From Actinomyces sp. (GTDB lineage Bacteria > Actinomycetota > Actinomycetes > Actinomycetales > Actinomycetaceae), in assembly GCA_018375675.1 (NCBI GenBank), contig JAHACW010000014.1:1-43725 (forward strand): DNA of 43,725 nucleotides, in the 5' to 3' direction. A program made the translations under genes and the position numbers. A model generated the notes under the pieces. That model saw nothing but the letters and a program-made list of their open reading frames with translations. It was not told the origin of the DNA and made no database searches. Below, piece by piece: positions 15,247-23,074 of this stretch (positions are counted from its first letter, which is position 1; each line of letters opens with the position of its first letter).

Positions 15247-18200
15247 GTGAGCTTCAATTTTTCGCTGTTCCCCCCGGGGGGAGCGCGTGCGCCGCGAGAT
15301 CCCGATAGCCCACACGTCGAGCTGAAGATGCACAAGCCCGGCCCCGGAGCTATCACTCTGGGCGTCCTGATCGCGATCGGCGCGATCATCTACGGTGCGT
15401 CGATCGTGTGGACCGAGATCCTGTGGTTCCGCCAGATGAGCGCCACCCGCGTCATCCTCACCCAGTGGGGAGCGCACATCGGCCTGTTCGTCGTTGGATT
15501 CGTCGTGGCCACGGCCCTCATTTTCTTCTCGATGTCCTACGCGTACCGGCATCGCGCCTCCTCGACGCGCGGGCAGGCGTCGGCCTCCCTGCGCGCCTAC
15601 CAGAAGGCTCTCGATCCCGTGCGCCGATTCGCGTTCTGGGGCGTCGCTCTGTTCTTCGGTTTCACGAACGGCGCTCGCCTGGCCACCGAGTGGCAGACGC
15701 TGCTCCAGTTCCTCAACCGTTCCTCCTTCGATCAGGTTGATCCCCAGTTCGGTATGGACATCTCGTTCTTCGTGTTCGTCCTGCCCGCGCTGAAGGTCCT
15801 CGTGTCCTTCCTGCTGACCGTCACCGCCATCGCCCTCATCGCGGCCCTCATCGTGTCCTACCTGTATGGAACGATCCGCTTGGCACCGCGCCCCCACGCC
15901 TCGAAGCAGGCACGCCTGCAGTCCGGCTTGATGGCCGCCTGCCTGTCGCTCTTCATCGCCGTGAACTACTGGCTGGGCCGCTACGAGCTGCTCACCTCGG
16001 ACTCCGGATCCATTCATGGCGCCATGTACTCCGACATCAACGCGACGCTGCCCGCGCACTCCATCCTGGCGGTCATCTCCGGACTCGTTGCTGTCCTCTT
16101 CGTCGTCGCGGCCTTCAAGGGCACGTGGCGCCTGCCGGTCACCGGCGTTGCGGTGACGGTGATCGCCGCCCTCGTCTTGGCCGGCGCCTACCCGGCCCTC
16201 GTCGAGCAGTTCCGCGTGCGCCCCAACCAGCGCAGCCTTGAATCTCCCTACATTCAGCGCAACATCGACGCCACGCTGGCCGCCTACGGCCTGCAGGACG
16301 TCGACTATCAGACGAACTACGACGCGGCCACCACGGCCTCGGCCGGTCAGTTCGACACCGAGTCCCTCACCTCCCAGGTGCGTCTGCTCGACCCGCAGGT
16401 CATCACGAAGACCGTCCAGCAGCTCCAGCAGTCTCGCCTGTACTACGGCTTCAACTCGGGCATGAAGGTCGACCGCTACAACGTGGGCGGGGAGCGTCGC
16501 GACACCGTGATCTCTGTGCGTGAGCTCAACCTCTCGGGCCTGTCCGCTGAACAGCAGACCTGGGTTAACCAGCACACTGTCTACACCCACGGCTACGGCG
16601 CGGTCGCCGCATATGGCAACCAGCTGACCAGCGACGGCCTGCCGTCCTACTGGGAGCAGTCCGTGCCTTCGGTCGGCGAGATGGGCGACTACGAGGAGCG
16701 CGTCTACTTCAGCCCCGGCTCGCCCGACTACTCGATCGTCGGCGCCCCCGAGGGCTCCGAGCCTCAGGAACTCGACTACCCGGACGATACCGCGGTCGGC
16801 GGCCAGGTCTCCACGACCTTCGTCGGCAACGGCGGCCCCTCCGTGGGCAACGTGTGGAACAAGCTCCTGTACGCGATCAAGTTCGGATCCACCGACCTGT
16901 TCTTCTCCTCGCAGACGAACGGGGCCTCGCAGATCCTCTACGACCGCGATCCCCTCCAGCGCGTCGCGAAGGTCGCGCCCTACCTCACGCTCGAACAGTC
17001 CGCCTACCCGGCGGTTGTTGACATGGATGGTGACGCCTCGACCCCCAAGCGCCTCGTGTGGGTCGTCGACGCGTACACGACCACGAACAACTACCCGTAC
17101 GCGCAGCACGAGACCCTCTCGAATGCCACCGTGGACTCTCGATCCACCGAGGTCGGCCAGTACGTCCAGGCCAACAAGATCAACTACATGCGTAACTCCG
17201 TCAAGGCCATCGTCGACGCCTACGACGGCTCCGTGCGCCTGTTCCGCTGGGATGACCAGGATCCGATCCTGCGCACCTGGGAAAAGATCTACCCCGGCAG
17301 CGTCGAGCCCGTCTCGGCGATCTCGGGCGATCTCATGAGCCACCTGCGCTACCCGGAGGACATGTTCAAGGTCCAGCGCAACCTGCTCGCCACGTACCAC
17401 GTGACCGACGCCGCCGGCTTCTACTCCGGCGGTGACCGTTGGCGCCTGGCCGAGGAGACCTCCACCCACGGCGCCGCCTCCAGCTCCGACTCTTCCACGC
17501 GCGTGGACGCTGCGGGCAACCCCGTTCCCGCTCCGACCGCACTGCAGCCGCCGTACTACCTGACCATGCAGATGCCCGGCCAGGACAGTGCTGAGTTCTC
17601 CCTGACCTCGGTCTTCGTGCCCGGTGGTGGCGGTGAGGGTCGACGCGAGGCCATGGCGGGCTTCCTCGCCGTCGACTCCGAGACCGGTAACACCCCCGGC
17701 CAGGTGCGCGAGGGGTACGGGAAGCTGCGCCTGCTCGCTCTGCCGTCCTCGACGACGGTTCCCGGCCCTGGCCAGGTGCAGAACAAGTACGACTCGGACG
17801 AGAAGATCGCGACCCAGCTCAACCTGCTCAACCAGGCTGACTCCACGGTCATCCGCGGTAATCTCCTGACCCTGCCGGTTGGCGGCGGTCTGCTCTACGT
17901 GCAGCCCGTCTACGTGCAGGGCACGGGCTCGGCGTCTTACCCGGTGCTGCGTTCGGTCCTGACGGCCTTCGGTGACAAGGTCGGCTTCGCACCGACCCTG
18001 GAAGAGTCGCTGCGCCAGCTGGTCGCCGACGACGGTAGTGCGACGACGCCGCAGCCCCCGCCGGCAAGCGATGATGGCAGCCAGTCGGGTGCGACCCCGC
18101 CGGCCGCCTCGGGCGACGCGAATACTCGCCTGACGCAGGCCATCAATGATGCCGCTCAGGCCATGCGTGACGCCGATTCCGCGATGAGCAAGTCCGATTG

Positions 18201-18345
18201 GACCGCCTACGGTCAGGCACAGAAGCGTCTGCGCGACGCCCTGGCCCGTGCCGAGGCCGCCCAGCAGGAGCTCGGCGCGGCGACGCCCACGCCGACACCC
18301 AGCCCGAGCCCATCTGCCACGAGCGGCGCACAAAGCGGCTCATAA
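15247..18345 (+). CDS. UPF0182 family large membrane protein
   Basis: The 1032-residue protein has about seven hydrophobic helices in the first 330 residues and a large domain after that which contains no further membrane spans. Family signatures include ILWFRQMSATRVI, FVFVLPALKVL, ESPYIQRNIDATLAAYGL and YSIVGAPEGSEPQELDYP. The C-terminus is Pro/Ser/Thr-rich, preceded by an Ala/Gln-rich helix. Its function is unknown, and it is conserved in actinobacteria beside the PDZ-Lon and zincin genes (Rv3193c). The GTG start is supported by AGAGAGG 6 bases upstream. TACACT at 15205-15210 could be its -10 box. Confidence 0.92.
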   Translation: MSFNFSLFPPGGARAPRDPDSPHVELKMHKPGPGAITLGVLIAIGAIIYGASIVWTEILWFRQMSATRVILTQWGAHIGLFVVGFVVATALIFFSMSYAYRHRASSTRGQASASLRAYQKALDPVRRFAFWGVALFFGFTNGARLATEWQTLLQFLNRSSFDQVDPQFGMDISFFVFVLPALKVLVSFLLTVTAIALIAALIVSYLYGTIRLAPRPHASKQARLQSGLMAACLSLFIAVNYWLGRYELLTSDSGSIHGAMYSDINATLPAHSILAVISGLVAVLFVVAAFKGTWRLPVTGVAVTVIAALVLAGAYPALVEQFRVRPNQRSLESPYIQRNIDATLAAYGLQDVDYQTNYDAATTASAGQFDTESLTSQVRLLDPQVITKTVQQLQQSRLYYGFNSGMKVDRYNVGGERRDTVISVRELNLSGLSAEQQTWVNQHTVYTHGYGAVAAYGNQLTSDGLPSYWEQSVPSVGEMGDYEERVYFSPGSPDYSIVGAPEGSEPQELDYPDDTAVGGQVSTTFVGNGGPSVGNVWNKLLYAIKFGSTDLFFSSQTNGASQILYDRDPLQRVAKVAPYLTLEQSAYPAVVDMDGDASTPKRLVWVVDAYTTTNNYPYAQHETLSNATVDSRSTEVGQYVQANKINYMRNSVKAIVDAYDGSVRLFRWDDQDPILRTWEKIYPGSVEPVSAISGDLMSHLRYPEDMFKVQRNLLATYHVTDAAGFYSGGDRWRLAEETSTHGAASSSDSSTRVDAAGNPVPAPTALQPPYYLTMQMPGQDSAEFSLTSVFVPGGGGEGRREAMAGFLAVDSETGNTPGQVREGYGKLRLLALPSSTTVPGPGQVQNKYDSDEKIATQLNLLNQADSTVIRGNLLTLPVGGGLLYVQPVYVQGTGSASYPVLRSVLTAFGDKVGFAPTLEESLRQLVADDGSATTPQPPPASDDGSQSGATPPAASGDANTRLTQAINDAAQAMRDADSAMSKSDWTAYGQAQKRLRDALARAEAAQQELGAATPTPTPSPSPSATSGAQSGS

Positions 18346-18362
18346 CCGCTGATGGAAGCCGT

Positions 18363-18411
18363 CGCGCGCCCGGTCCTGTTACTCACACGTCGTGAGAGGG
18401 CCGGGCGCGCG
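18363..18411 (+). terminator. Terminator after UPF0182
   Basis: CGCGCGCCCGGTCC pairs with GGGCCGGGCGCGCG with one mismatch, around a 21-base loop. It starts 17 bases after the stop. Confidence 0.7.
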
Positions 18412-18426
18412 GCCGTCTGTGGTTTG

Positions 18427-18453
18427 CGGAAACAACTGGATGGGGAGTGTTTC
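18427..18453. repeat. Short inverted repeat GGAAACA / TGTTTCC
   Basis: A perfect 7-bp dyad with a 13-base spacer lies about 95 bases before the next ATG. It could be an operator or chance; there is no further support. Confidence 0.25.
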
Positions 18454-18546
18454 CATCATGAGTTGTCGTCCGGCTTGCCCCGGTGCGTCGTTGCTATGGT
18501 GAGGGCATCTGTCCCTGGGACCCATCGACATCGTGGAAGGAAGACG

Positions 18547-19314
18547 ATGACTCTCCCCAATAATCCCTTCTCTGCACCTTCGGGCGTGCCTCAGCCGAGC
18601 CAGGAGCCCGCGGAAGCTTCGTCGCTGCCTGCACCGATGAGTGCTCCCGTGATGGTGGCGCCGGCCGCCGATCGCTATGGCGCGGCGCCCCTGCACACCG
18701 GCGTAGTGAGTTCGGCGAGGCCGTCGCGATCCACGCGTGGACGCATTGGCGCGTGGACGGTCATTGTCCTCCAGGCGATCTCTCTGGTGCACGGATTCAT
18801 TCCCTATGACTTCGAAGATCTCGACGCTTATAGCCGAACGCTTTCGAACCCGATGTTCTGGTTCTGGCGTCTGATGTTCATCATCGTCATCGCGCTTGCG
18901 GTGCTCTATCTGCGCAAGGGCGCTGTCATTGCGCGCTATGTCGCCGCGTGCATCATTTTGGTGCTGTTCTTCATCGTCACTCCGGTCATGCGCATTGTTC
19001 ACGATGTTGTGTGGTACTACGCGTTCGTGCCTGATCCCAGAATTTATGAGCTGGGCGTTGTGGGTGCGCGCGTAATCCTGATGCAGGTGCTCGATTGGTT
19101 CTGTGTCATCGCCGCGATCCTGCTCGCGATCCCGGACTTCAAGTCGGCGCCCTCGCCCTACGCGATGAGCCCTGCCGTCCCTGCCGCAGGAGCAGCTCCG
19201 GTCGGCCACGTCGCGTCGCCGTTGGTGACGCCCGAGGGTACTTCGTCCGAGGCCGCGCCCGAGGCCTCGTCCGCTCAGGCAGCGACCGCGTCAGGGTTTG
19301 CGCCGCCTCAGTGA
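18547..19314 (+). CDS. Membrane protein of unknown function, paralogue of the next gene
   Basis: The 255-residue protein has a Pro/Ser/Ala-rich N-terminal arm (1-65), four predicted membrane helices (about 70-205) and an Ala/Pro/Ser-rich C-terminal tail. Key segments are LVHGFIPYDFEDLDAYSR, FWFWRLMFIIVIALAVLYLRK and VIAAILLAIPDFK. The same skeleton occurs in the next protein, so the two are probably a tandem duplication. No family is recognised. The ATG at 18547 has GGAAGGA five bases upstream, so the frame open from 18352 is not used. TATGGT at 18493 could be a -10 box. Confidence 0.75.
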   Translation: MTLPNNPFSAPSGVPQPSQEPAEASSLPAPMSAPVMVAPAADRYGAAPLHTGVVSSARPSRSTRGRIGAWTVIVLQAISLVHGFIPYDFEDLDAYSRTLSNPMFWFWRLMFIIVIALAVLYLRKGAVIARYVAACIILVLFFIVTPVMRIVHDVVWYYAFVPDPRIYELGVVGARVILMQVLDWFCVIAAILLAIPDFKSAPSPYAMSPAVPAAGAAPVGHVASPLVTPEGTSSEAAPEASSAQAATASGFAPPQ

Positions 19315-19398
19315 GTGCGGGGGAGGCGTGAAAAAGAGGGTTGCGTGAGCGGCTAGGATCGGACGAACACTCCGCTTCTTGACGATGAAAGGACACTG

Positions 19399-19968
19399 AT
19401 GGCGGACCCCCGATACCCATACTCCGGTCGCGTGAGCAGCGAGGAGCAACGGGCCGAGCCGATGTCGACTGGCTCCATGGCAGCCCCGTCCAGCGTGCCC
19501 GTGGTGACGGAGGGCAAGACCTCGGCTTCTCGGCGTGGGGTGGATGCCGCGTGCGTCCTCCTGTTCGCGAAGCTGATCCTCCTCGTCGATAAGTTCATTC
19601 CCTGGAGCTATGAGTTCTCAGCGATGTATGCGTCGCGCACACAAGGGACGTCATTCTGGTTGTGGCTGGTGGTCAATGGCGTTCTCATTGCCCTCCTCAT
19701 CATCTACCTGGCCAGGCGCGTTAACCTTCTTCGTTACATCGCTGCGGGTATCGCTCTGGTGACACACCTGATTATGCAGCCGTGGACGGCGGTGGCCCTC
19801 GGGCTGCCGTGGTACACCCTGTATCTGCCGACGGATCTGCTGTTTTACAGCGGGGTGGACGTCCTGCGGTTGGTGGCAATGTGGGTGCTGTCGCTGACGT
19901 GTATCGTGACCGCGATCCGTCTGGCCATCCCGGACCGGAAGCGAGTTGTTCCCGCTGATAGATACTGA
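19399..19968 (+). CDS. Membrane protein of unknown function, paralogue of the previous gene
   Basis: This 189-residue protein has a polar N-terminal arm (1-45) and four predicted helices. DKFIPWSYEFSAMYASR, FWLWLVVNGVLIALLIIYLAR and IVTAIRLAIPDRK parallel the matching segments of the upstream protein, but the C-terminal tail is missing. A GAAAGGA lies 7 bases before the ATG, and TAGGAT at about 19355 may be a separate -10 box. The function is unknown. Confidence 0.75.
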   Translation: MADPRYPYSGRVSSEEQRAEPMSTGSMAAPSSVPVVTEGKTSASRRGVDAACVLLFAKLILLVDKFIPWSYEFSAMYASRTQGTSFWLWLVVNGVLIALLIIYLARRVNLLRYIAAGIALVTHLIMQPWTAVALGLPWYTLYLPTDLLFYSGVDVLRLVAMWVLSLTCIVTAIRLAIPDRKRVVPADRY

Positions 19969-19997
19969 CCGCTGGGACGTAAATCACCGCGCACGGT

Positions 19998-20026
19998 TTG
20001 TATGCTCCCGGTCGATGCGCTAGAGT
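19998..20026 (+). promoter_or_regulatory. Promoter of the initiator tRNA gene
   Basis: TTGTAT (19998-20003), a 17-base spacer and TAGAGT (20021-20026) form a good sigma-70-type promoter. The predicted start is a few bases before the tRNA 5' end. Confidence 0.7.
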
Positions 20027-20038
20027 ATCTAGAGCCGA

Positions 20039-20115
20039 CGCGGGGTGGAGCAGTTCGGTAGCTCGCCGGGCTCATAACCCGGAGGTCGCAGGTTCAAATC
20101 CTGTCCCCGCTACCA
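20039..20115 (+). tRNA. Initiator tRNA-Met (CAT anticodon)
   Basis: The 77-nt gene folds as a full cloverleaf with an encoded CCA end (20113-20115). The anticodon CAT is at 20073-20075 in the loop CTCATAA. Initiator hallmarks are visible. The first base C has no Watson-Crick partner at position 72 (here T). Three consecutive G-C pairs (GGG/CCC) close the anticodon stem. The T-arm has GGTTCAAATCC. It is a single-gene unit with its own promoter and terminator. Confidence 0.97.
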
Positions 20116-20119
20116 CCAC

Positions 20120-20150
20120 AGACCCGGTCCCGTGAGGGGCCGGGTCTTTT
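20120..20150 (+). terminator. Intrinsic terminator after the tRNA
   Basis: AGACCCGGTCCC pairs with the following GGGGCCGGGTCT and is followed by TTTT. It is one of the few hairpins here with a T-run. Confidence 0.85.
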
Positions 20151-20262
20151 GTTTCATGCCCATGTTTCATGGTGTGAACGTCTTGACGTATACAACCCTC
20201 GGCGCGATAGTATTGGCTGTTCGCCATCAGGAACTGCACCTACGGGTGCGAGAGGAATACAG

Positions 20263-22092
20263 ATGAGCACTATCGATCCGTCGCAGCTCACCGCTGCCGA
20301 CTTGAGCAATCCGGCGCTTTCGGCCCAGGATCTCGCGGATATCACTGCCGCTCGCCCGGACCTGCGTCCCTACGTCGCAACGCACCCGTCGCTGTACCCT
20401 GCCCTCGGGCAGTGGCTGGCGGACCAGGGCGTCGTTCCCGCGCAGCCCCCGGCTGCCGAGGAACCGGCGATCTCTGAGCCAGAGGCTCCCGCGGAGGACG
20501 CCGGCGAGCAGGCCGAGCCTTTCGCCGGTGTTCACGAAGAAGCGCAGCCCGAGGCTGACGCCGCCCCGGCCGAGGCCCCCGTCGAGCAGCCCGTGGTCGA
20601 AGAGGCGCACGTTGAGGCTCCTGCAGAACCCGAGGTTGCCCATGTTGAGCCCGAGGCTCCCGTGGCCGAGGCCTCTGACGACAACCTTGAGCAGGCGATC
20701 CTAGAGGGTGCGGCGCAGTCCGATGCCTCCGCCGGTGACGAGGCCACGCCGGCCCCGTCGACCGAGGAACAGGTCGCACAGTCTCCCTTCAGCAACCCGC
20801 CGCAGGCAGATGCTCAGCCGCAGGGTCAGCCCCAGGTGGGCGCGCAGCCGCAGCAGGGCCAGCAGGCCCCCTTCGGCCAGCCCGGCCAGCCCCAGTACGG
20901 TACTGCTCCCCAGCAGGGGCAGCAGGGTCAGCCTCAGTTCGGTGCGCAGCCGCAGCAGGGCCAGCAGCCCCAGCAGGCTCCCTTCGGTCAGCCCGGCCAG
21001 CCGCAGTTTGGTGCGCAGCCGCAGCAGGGCCAGCAGCCCCAGCAGGCTCCCTTCGGTCAGCCCGGCCAGCAGGGACAGCAGCAGTTTGGTGGCCAGCCGC
21101 AGCAGGGTCAGCGGCCCCAGCAGGCTCCCTTCGGTCAGCCCGGCCAGCAGGGACAGCAGCAGTTTGGTGGCCAGCCGCAGCAGGGCCAGCAGCCCCAGCA
21201 GGCTCCCTTCGGCCAGCCCGGCCAGCAGCAGTACGGTCAGCCGGGTTACGCTCCGGCGGGACAGTCGACGGGCCAGCAGTTCGGTGCTGCCGCCCAGCAG
21301 TTCGGTGCTGCCGCGAACTCGGCGTTCAACCAGTTCCAGACGGCCGTTGTGGCCGAAACGGGTAAGGTGAGCGGCCGTTCCGTTCGCGCGACCTACTCGC
21401 TCATCGGTATTGCCGCATCGGCGGTTCTGATCTTTATCTCGATGTTGCTGCCTTTCGTTTCTGCCTACGGCTACAGCGTGTCGTTGTTTGGTGCGGGTGG
21501 TCTCTACGCTTCATTCCATCTCATCTTGCTGCTCGCTGTCGTCGGCCTGGGGGCCGCCTACTGGTTCACGAACCAGAAGTGGGCATACCTCTCGGCGGGC
21601 ATCGGCGCGCTCGTGGTCGCGTTGCTTGGCATTATCAAGTTCTTCAATGTGGCATTCAACGACTTCGTGTCCCCCTCAATCGGCGCATTTATGCTGGGGC
21701 TAGTCTCCATCGGGCTCGGCGCTGCGGGCGGCCTCCTGCTCATGGAACTGAAAGCCGGTGCGGTTGCTCCGATCAACAACCCGAATGCCTTCGGTGGCGC
21801 GTTCGCCGGTGTGCAGATGGGCCAGCAGCAGGGTCAGTTTGGCCAGCAGCAGGGTGGCTTCCAGGCTCCCCAGGCTGGTCAGCCTCAGTTTGGCCAGCAG
21901 CAGGGTGGCTTCCAGGCCCCCCAGGCCGGCCAGCAGCAGTTCGGTCAGCAGCAGGGCGGTTTCCAGGCCCCCCAGGCCGGCCAGCAGCAGTTCGGTCAGC
22001 AGGCTCAGTTTGGCCAGCAGCAGGGCCAGCAGCAGCCCCAGCAGCCCCAGCTGGGCGACAAGCCCTACAATCCTTTCGGCCCTCAGGCGTGA
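20263..22092 (+). CDS. Gln/Pro/Gly-repeat membrane protein with N-terminal leucine-rich-repeat-variant domain
   Basis: The 609-residue protein has four parts. Residues 1-60 (LTAADLSNPALSAQDLADIT, then HPSLYPALGQWLADQG) resemble the leucine-rich-repeat-variant domain that actinobacteria attach to membrane proteins. Residues about 60-185 are Glu/Pro/Ala-rich. Residues about 190-340 are Gln/Pro/Gly repeats built on PQQGQQPQQAPFGQPGQ. Four membrane helices follow at about 370-510, then a second block with three copies of GQQQGGFQAPQAGQ. The role is unknown; the disordered repeats may act as a surface or cytoplasmic tether. The ATG at 20263 has AGAGGA upstream, and a TTG extension to 20149 that overlaps the tRNA terminator is rejected. 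Confidence 0.85.
   Translation: MSTIDPSQLTAADLSNPALSAQDLADITAARPDLRPYVATHPSLYPALGQWLADQGVVPAQPPAAEEPAISEPEAPAEDAGEQAEPFAGVHEEAQPEADAAPAEAPVEQPVVEEAHVEAPAEPEVAHVEPEAPVAEASDDNLEQAILEGAAQSDASAGDEATPAPSTEEQVAQSPFSNPPQADAQPQGQPQVGAQPQQGQQAPFGQPGQPQYGTAPQQGQQGQPQFGAQPQQGQQPQQAPFGQPGQPQFGAQPQQGQQPQQAPFGQPGQQGQQQFGGQPQQGQRPQQAPFGQPGQQGQQQFGGQPQQGQQPQQAPFGQPGQQQYGQPGYAPAGQSTGQQFGAAAQQFGAAANSAFNQFQTAVVAETGKVSGRSVRATYSLIGIAASAVLIFISMLLPFVSAYGYSVSLFGAGGLYASFHLILLLAVVGLGAAYWFTNQKWAYLSAGIGALVVALLGIIKFFNVAFNDFVSPSIGAFMLGLVSIGLGAAGGLLLMELKAGAVAPINNPNAFGGAFAGVQMGQQQGQFGQQQGGFQAPQAGQPQFGQQQGGFQAPQAGQQQFGQQQGGFQAPQAGQQQFGQQAQFGQQQGQQQPQQPQLGDKPYNPFGPQA
20811..21240 (+). repeat. In-frame tandem repeats encoding the Gln/Pro/Gly region
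   Basis: Units of about 69-78 bp, encoding variants of G-A/G-QPQQGQQPQQAPFGQPGQ, recur about five times. Copies between 20941 and 21220 are nearly identical at the DNA level. The similarity at silent sites suggests recent expansion or gene conversion, and the unit number may vary between strains. Confidence 0.8.
21838..22005 (+). repeat. Second in-frame repeat block (17-residue unit, three copies)
   Basis: A 51-bp unit encoding FGQQQGGFQAPQAGQ plus two residues is repeated three times with few differences. It lies in the C-terminal tail of the same protein and is separate from the first block. Confidence 0.8.
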
Positions 22093-22116
22093 TGCGCTGA
22101 GAGCCTGATGGCACGA

Positions 22117-22150
22117 ACGAGGGGCCCGCGGTGATCCGCGGGCCCCTCGT
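22117..22150. terminator. Perfect 15-bp stem between convergent genes
   Basis: ACGAGGGGCCCGCGG, a 4-base loop and the exact complement lie between the repeat-protein gene and mgtC-like gene stops. It is bidirectional. Confidence 0.85.
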
Positions 22151-22164
22151 CTACGCTGTGAACT

Positions 22165-22857
22165 TTATTCGTCGTCGTCTTCGCTGATATCGACGCCCGC
22201 GACACCATCAAGGTCGGCCAGGGTGGTCACCAGTAGCGAGCGTGAGAGGTCCTGGCGCGTCGCCGCAGTGAATCGCGCGGTGGTCGCGCGGTCACTTGAA
22301 TCCGTGTGGGTCGACACTGTGGAGACGGTCCAGCCGAGAGCTGAAACCTGGCTGAGGAGCGTGGAGAGGACACCGTGCCCCGGCGTGTAATGGATGGTGA
22401 GCGTCACCTTGTGGCCATGGGTGCGCATGAGGATGAACTGAACGAGGGGCGTCAGGAGGGCGATGACGATGAAATGCAAAACCGTGCCGGCCACGGCGAG
22501 CCACCACAGGCCTGCGCCGCACGCCATGCCGATCGCCGCGGTCTCCCAGATGGTGGCCGCAGTCGTGAGGCCACGAATCGCGCCGTGACGGGTCAGGATG
22601 ATGCCTGCGCCCAAGAAACCGATGCCGGAGACGATCTGTGAGGCGACGCGCGATGGGTCGTATCGGGTGATGCCGTCGACGAGGATGTCGGAGAATCCGT
22701 ACTTGGAGATGAGCATCATGAGGCAGGCGGTCAGGCCGACGATGGCCTGCGTTCGAATGCCCGCGCTCTTGCCTCGGATTTGTCGCTCGAGGCCGATGGA
22801 TGCAGAGAGGACGAGGGCGAGGAGCATCCAACCGATGCTCATAAGGGATTGCGTCAT
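22165..22857 (-). CDS. MgtC/SapB family membrane protein
   Basis: The 230-residue protein has about four to five membrane helices in the first 150 residues. It also has the family signature IGLERQIRGKSAGIRTQAIVG, then ASQIVSGIGFLGAGIIL and IRGLTTAATIWETAAIG. The C-terminal soluble domain (about 155-230) ends DISEDDDE. MgtC proteins are linked to growth at low Mg2+ and to control of membrane ATP synthase in pathogens, and the function here is not shown. The ATG at 22857 follows AGGAGG at ideal spacing, so the longer frame from 22947 is rejected. Confidence 0.92.
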   Translation of the reverse strand: MTQSLMSIGWMLLALVLSASIGLERQIRGKSAGIRTQAIVGLTACLMMLISKYGFSDILVDGITRYDPSRVASQIVSGIGFLGAGIILTRHGAIRGLTTAATIWETAAIGMACGAGLWWLAVAGTVLHFIVIALLTPLVQFILMRTHGHKVTLTIHYTPGHGVLSTLLSQVSALGWTVSTVSTHTDSSDRATTARFTAATRQDLSRSLLVTTLADLDGVAGVDISEDDDE

Positions 22858-23074
22858 AGGAACCTCCTGCGGTGGCGTGGGTGGGTTTAGTGTAACTGCC
22901 CAGCGTGTGTGTGGCTTGTTTGGTGCGGCCGAGACTATGGCGGGCAATGGGGTGACAAAAGTGGAAGGAGAACCCCGACCTCGTTAAAGAATGAGAAAAG
23001 AATCTGTAAACGTCGACACAAGCGGTTGTGGGACTAAGATGGGACTCGACGATCAACAGATGAGGAACCGACTC

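Noticed and set aside
15220..18333. Very long open frame (over 1000 codons) antisense to UPF0182
   Set aside because: High-GC third positions suppress stop codons on the opposite strand. The translation is Arg/Gly/Val/Asp-rich without domain features, and the + strand gene is clearly real.
20149..20262. N-terminal extension of the repeat protein from a TTG start
   Set aside because: It begins inside the T-run of the tRNA terminator. The ATG at 20263 has a good ribosome binding site and begins the LRV-like domain.
20811..22005. Regularly spaced direct repeats that could suggest a CRISPR-like array
   Set aside because: The repeats are in frame in one coding region, units differ in length (51 versus 69-78 bp), and there are no unique spacers or cas genes.
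22858..22990. Mg2+ riboswitch upstream of the MgtC-like gene
   Set aside because: The 5' region is short and shows no recognisable M-box or ykoK core pattern. AGGAGG at normal spacing suggests ordinary initiation.
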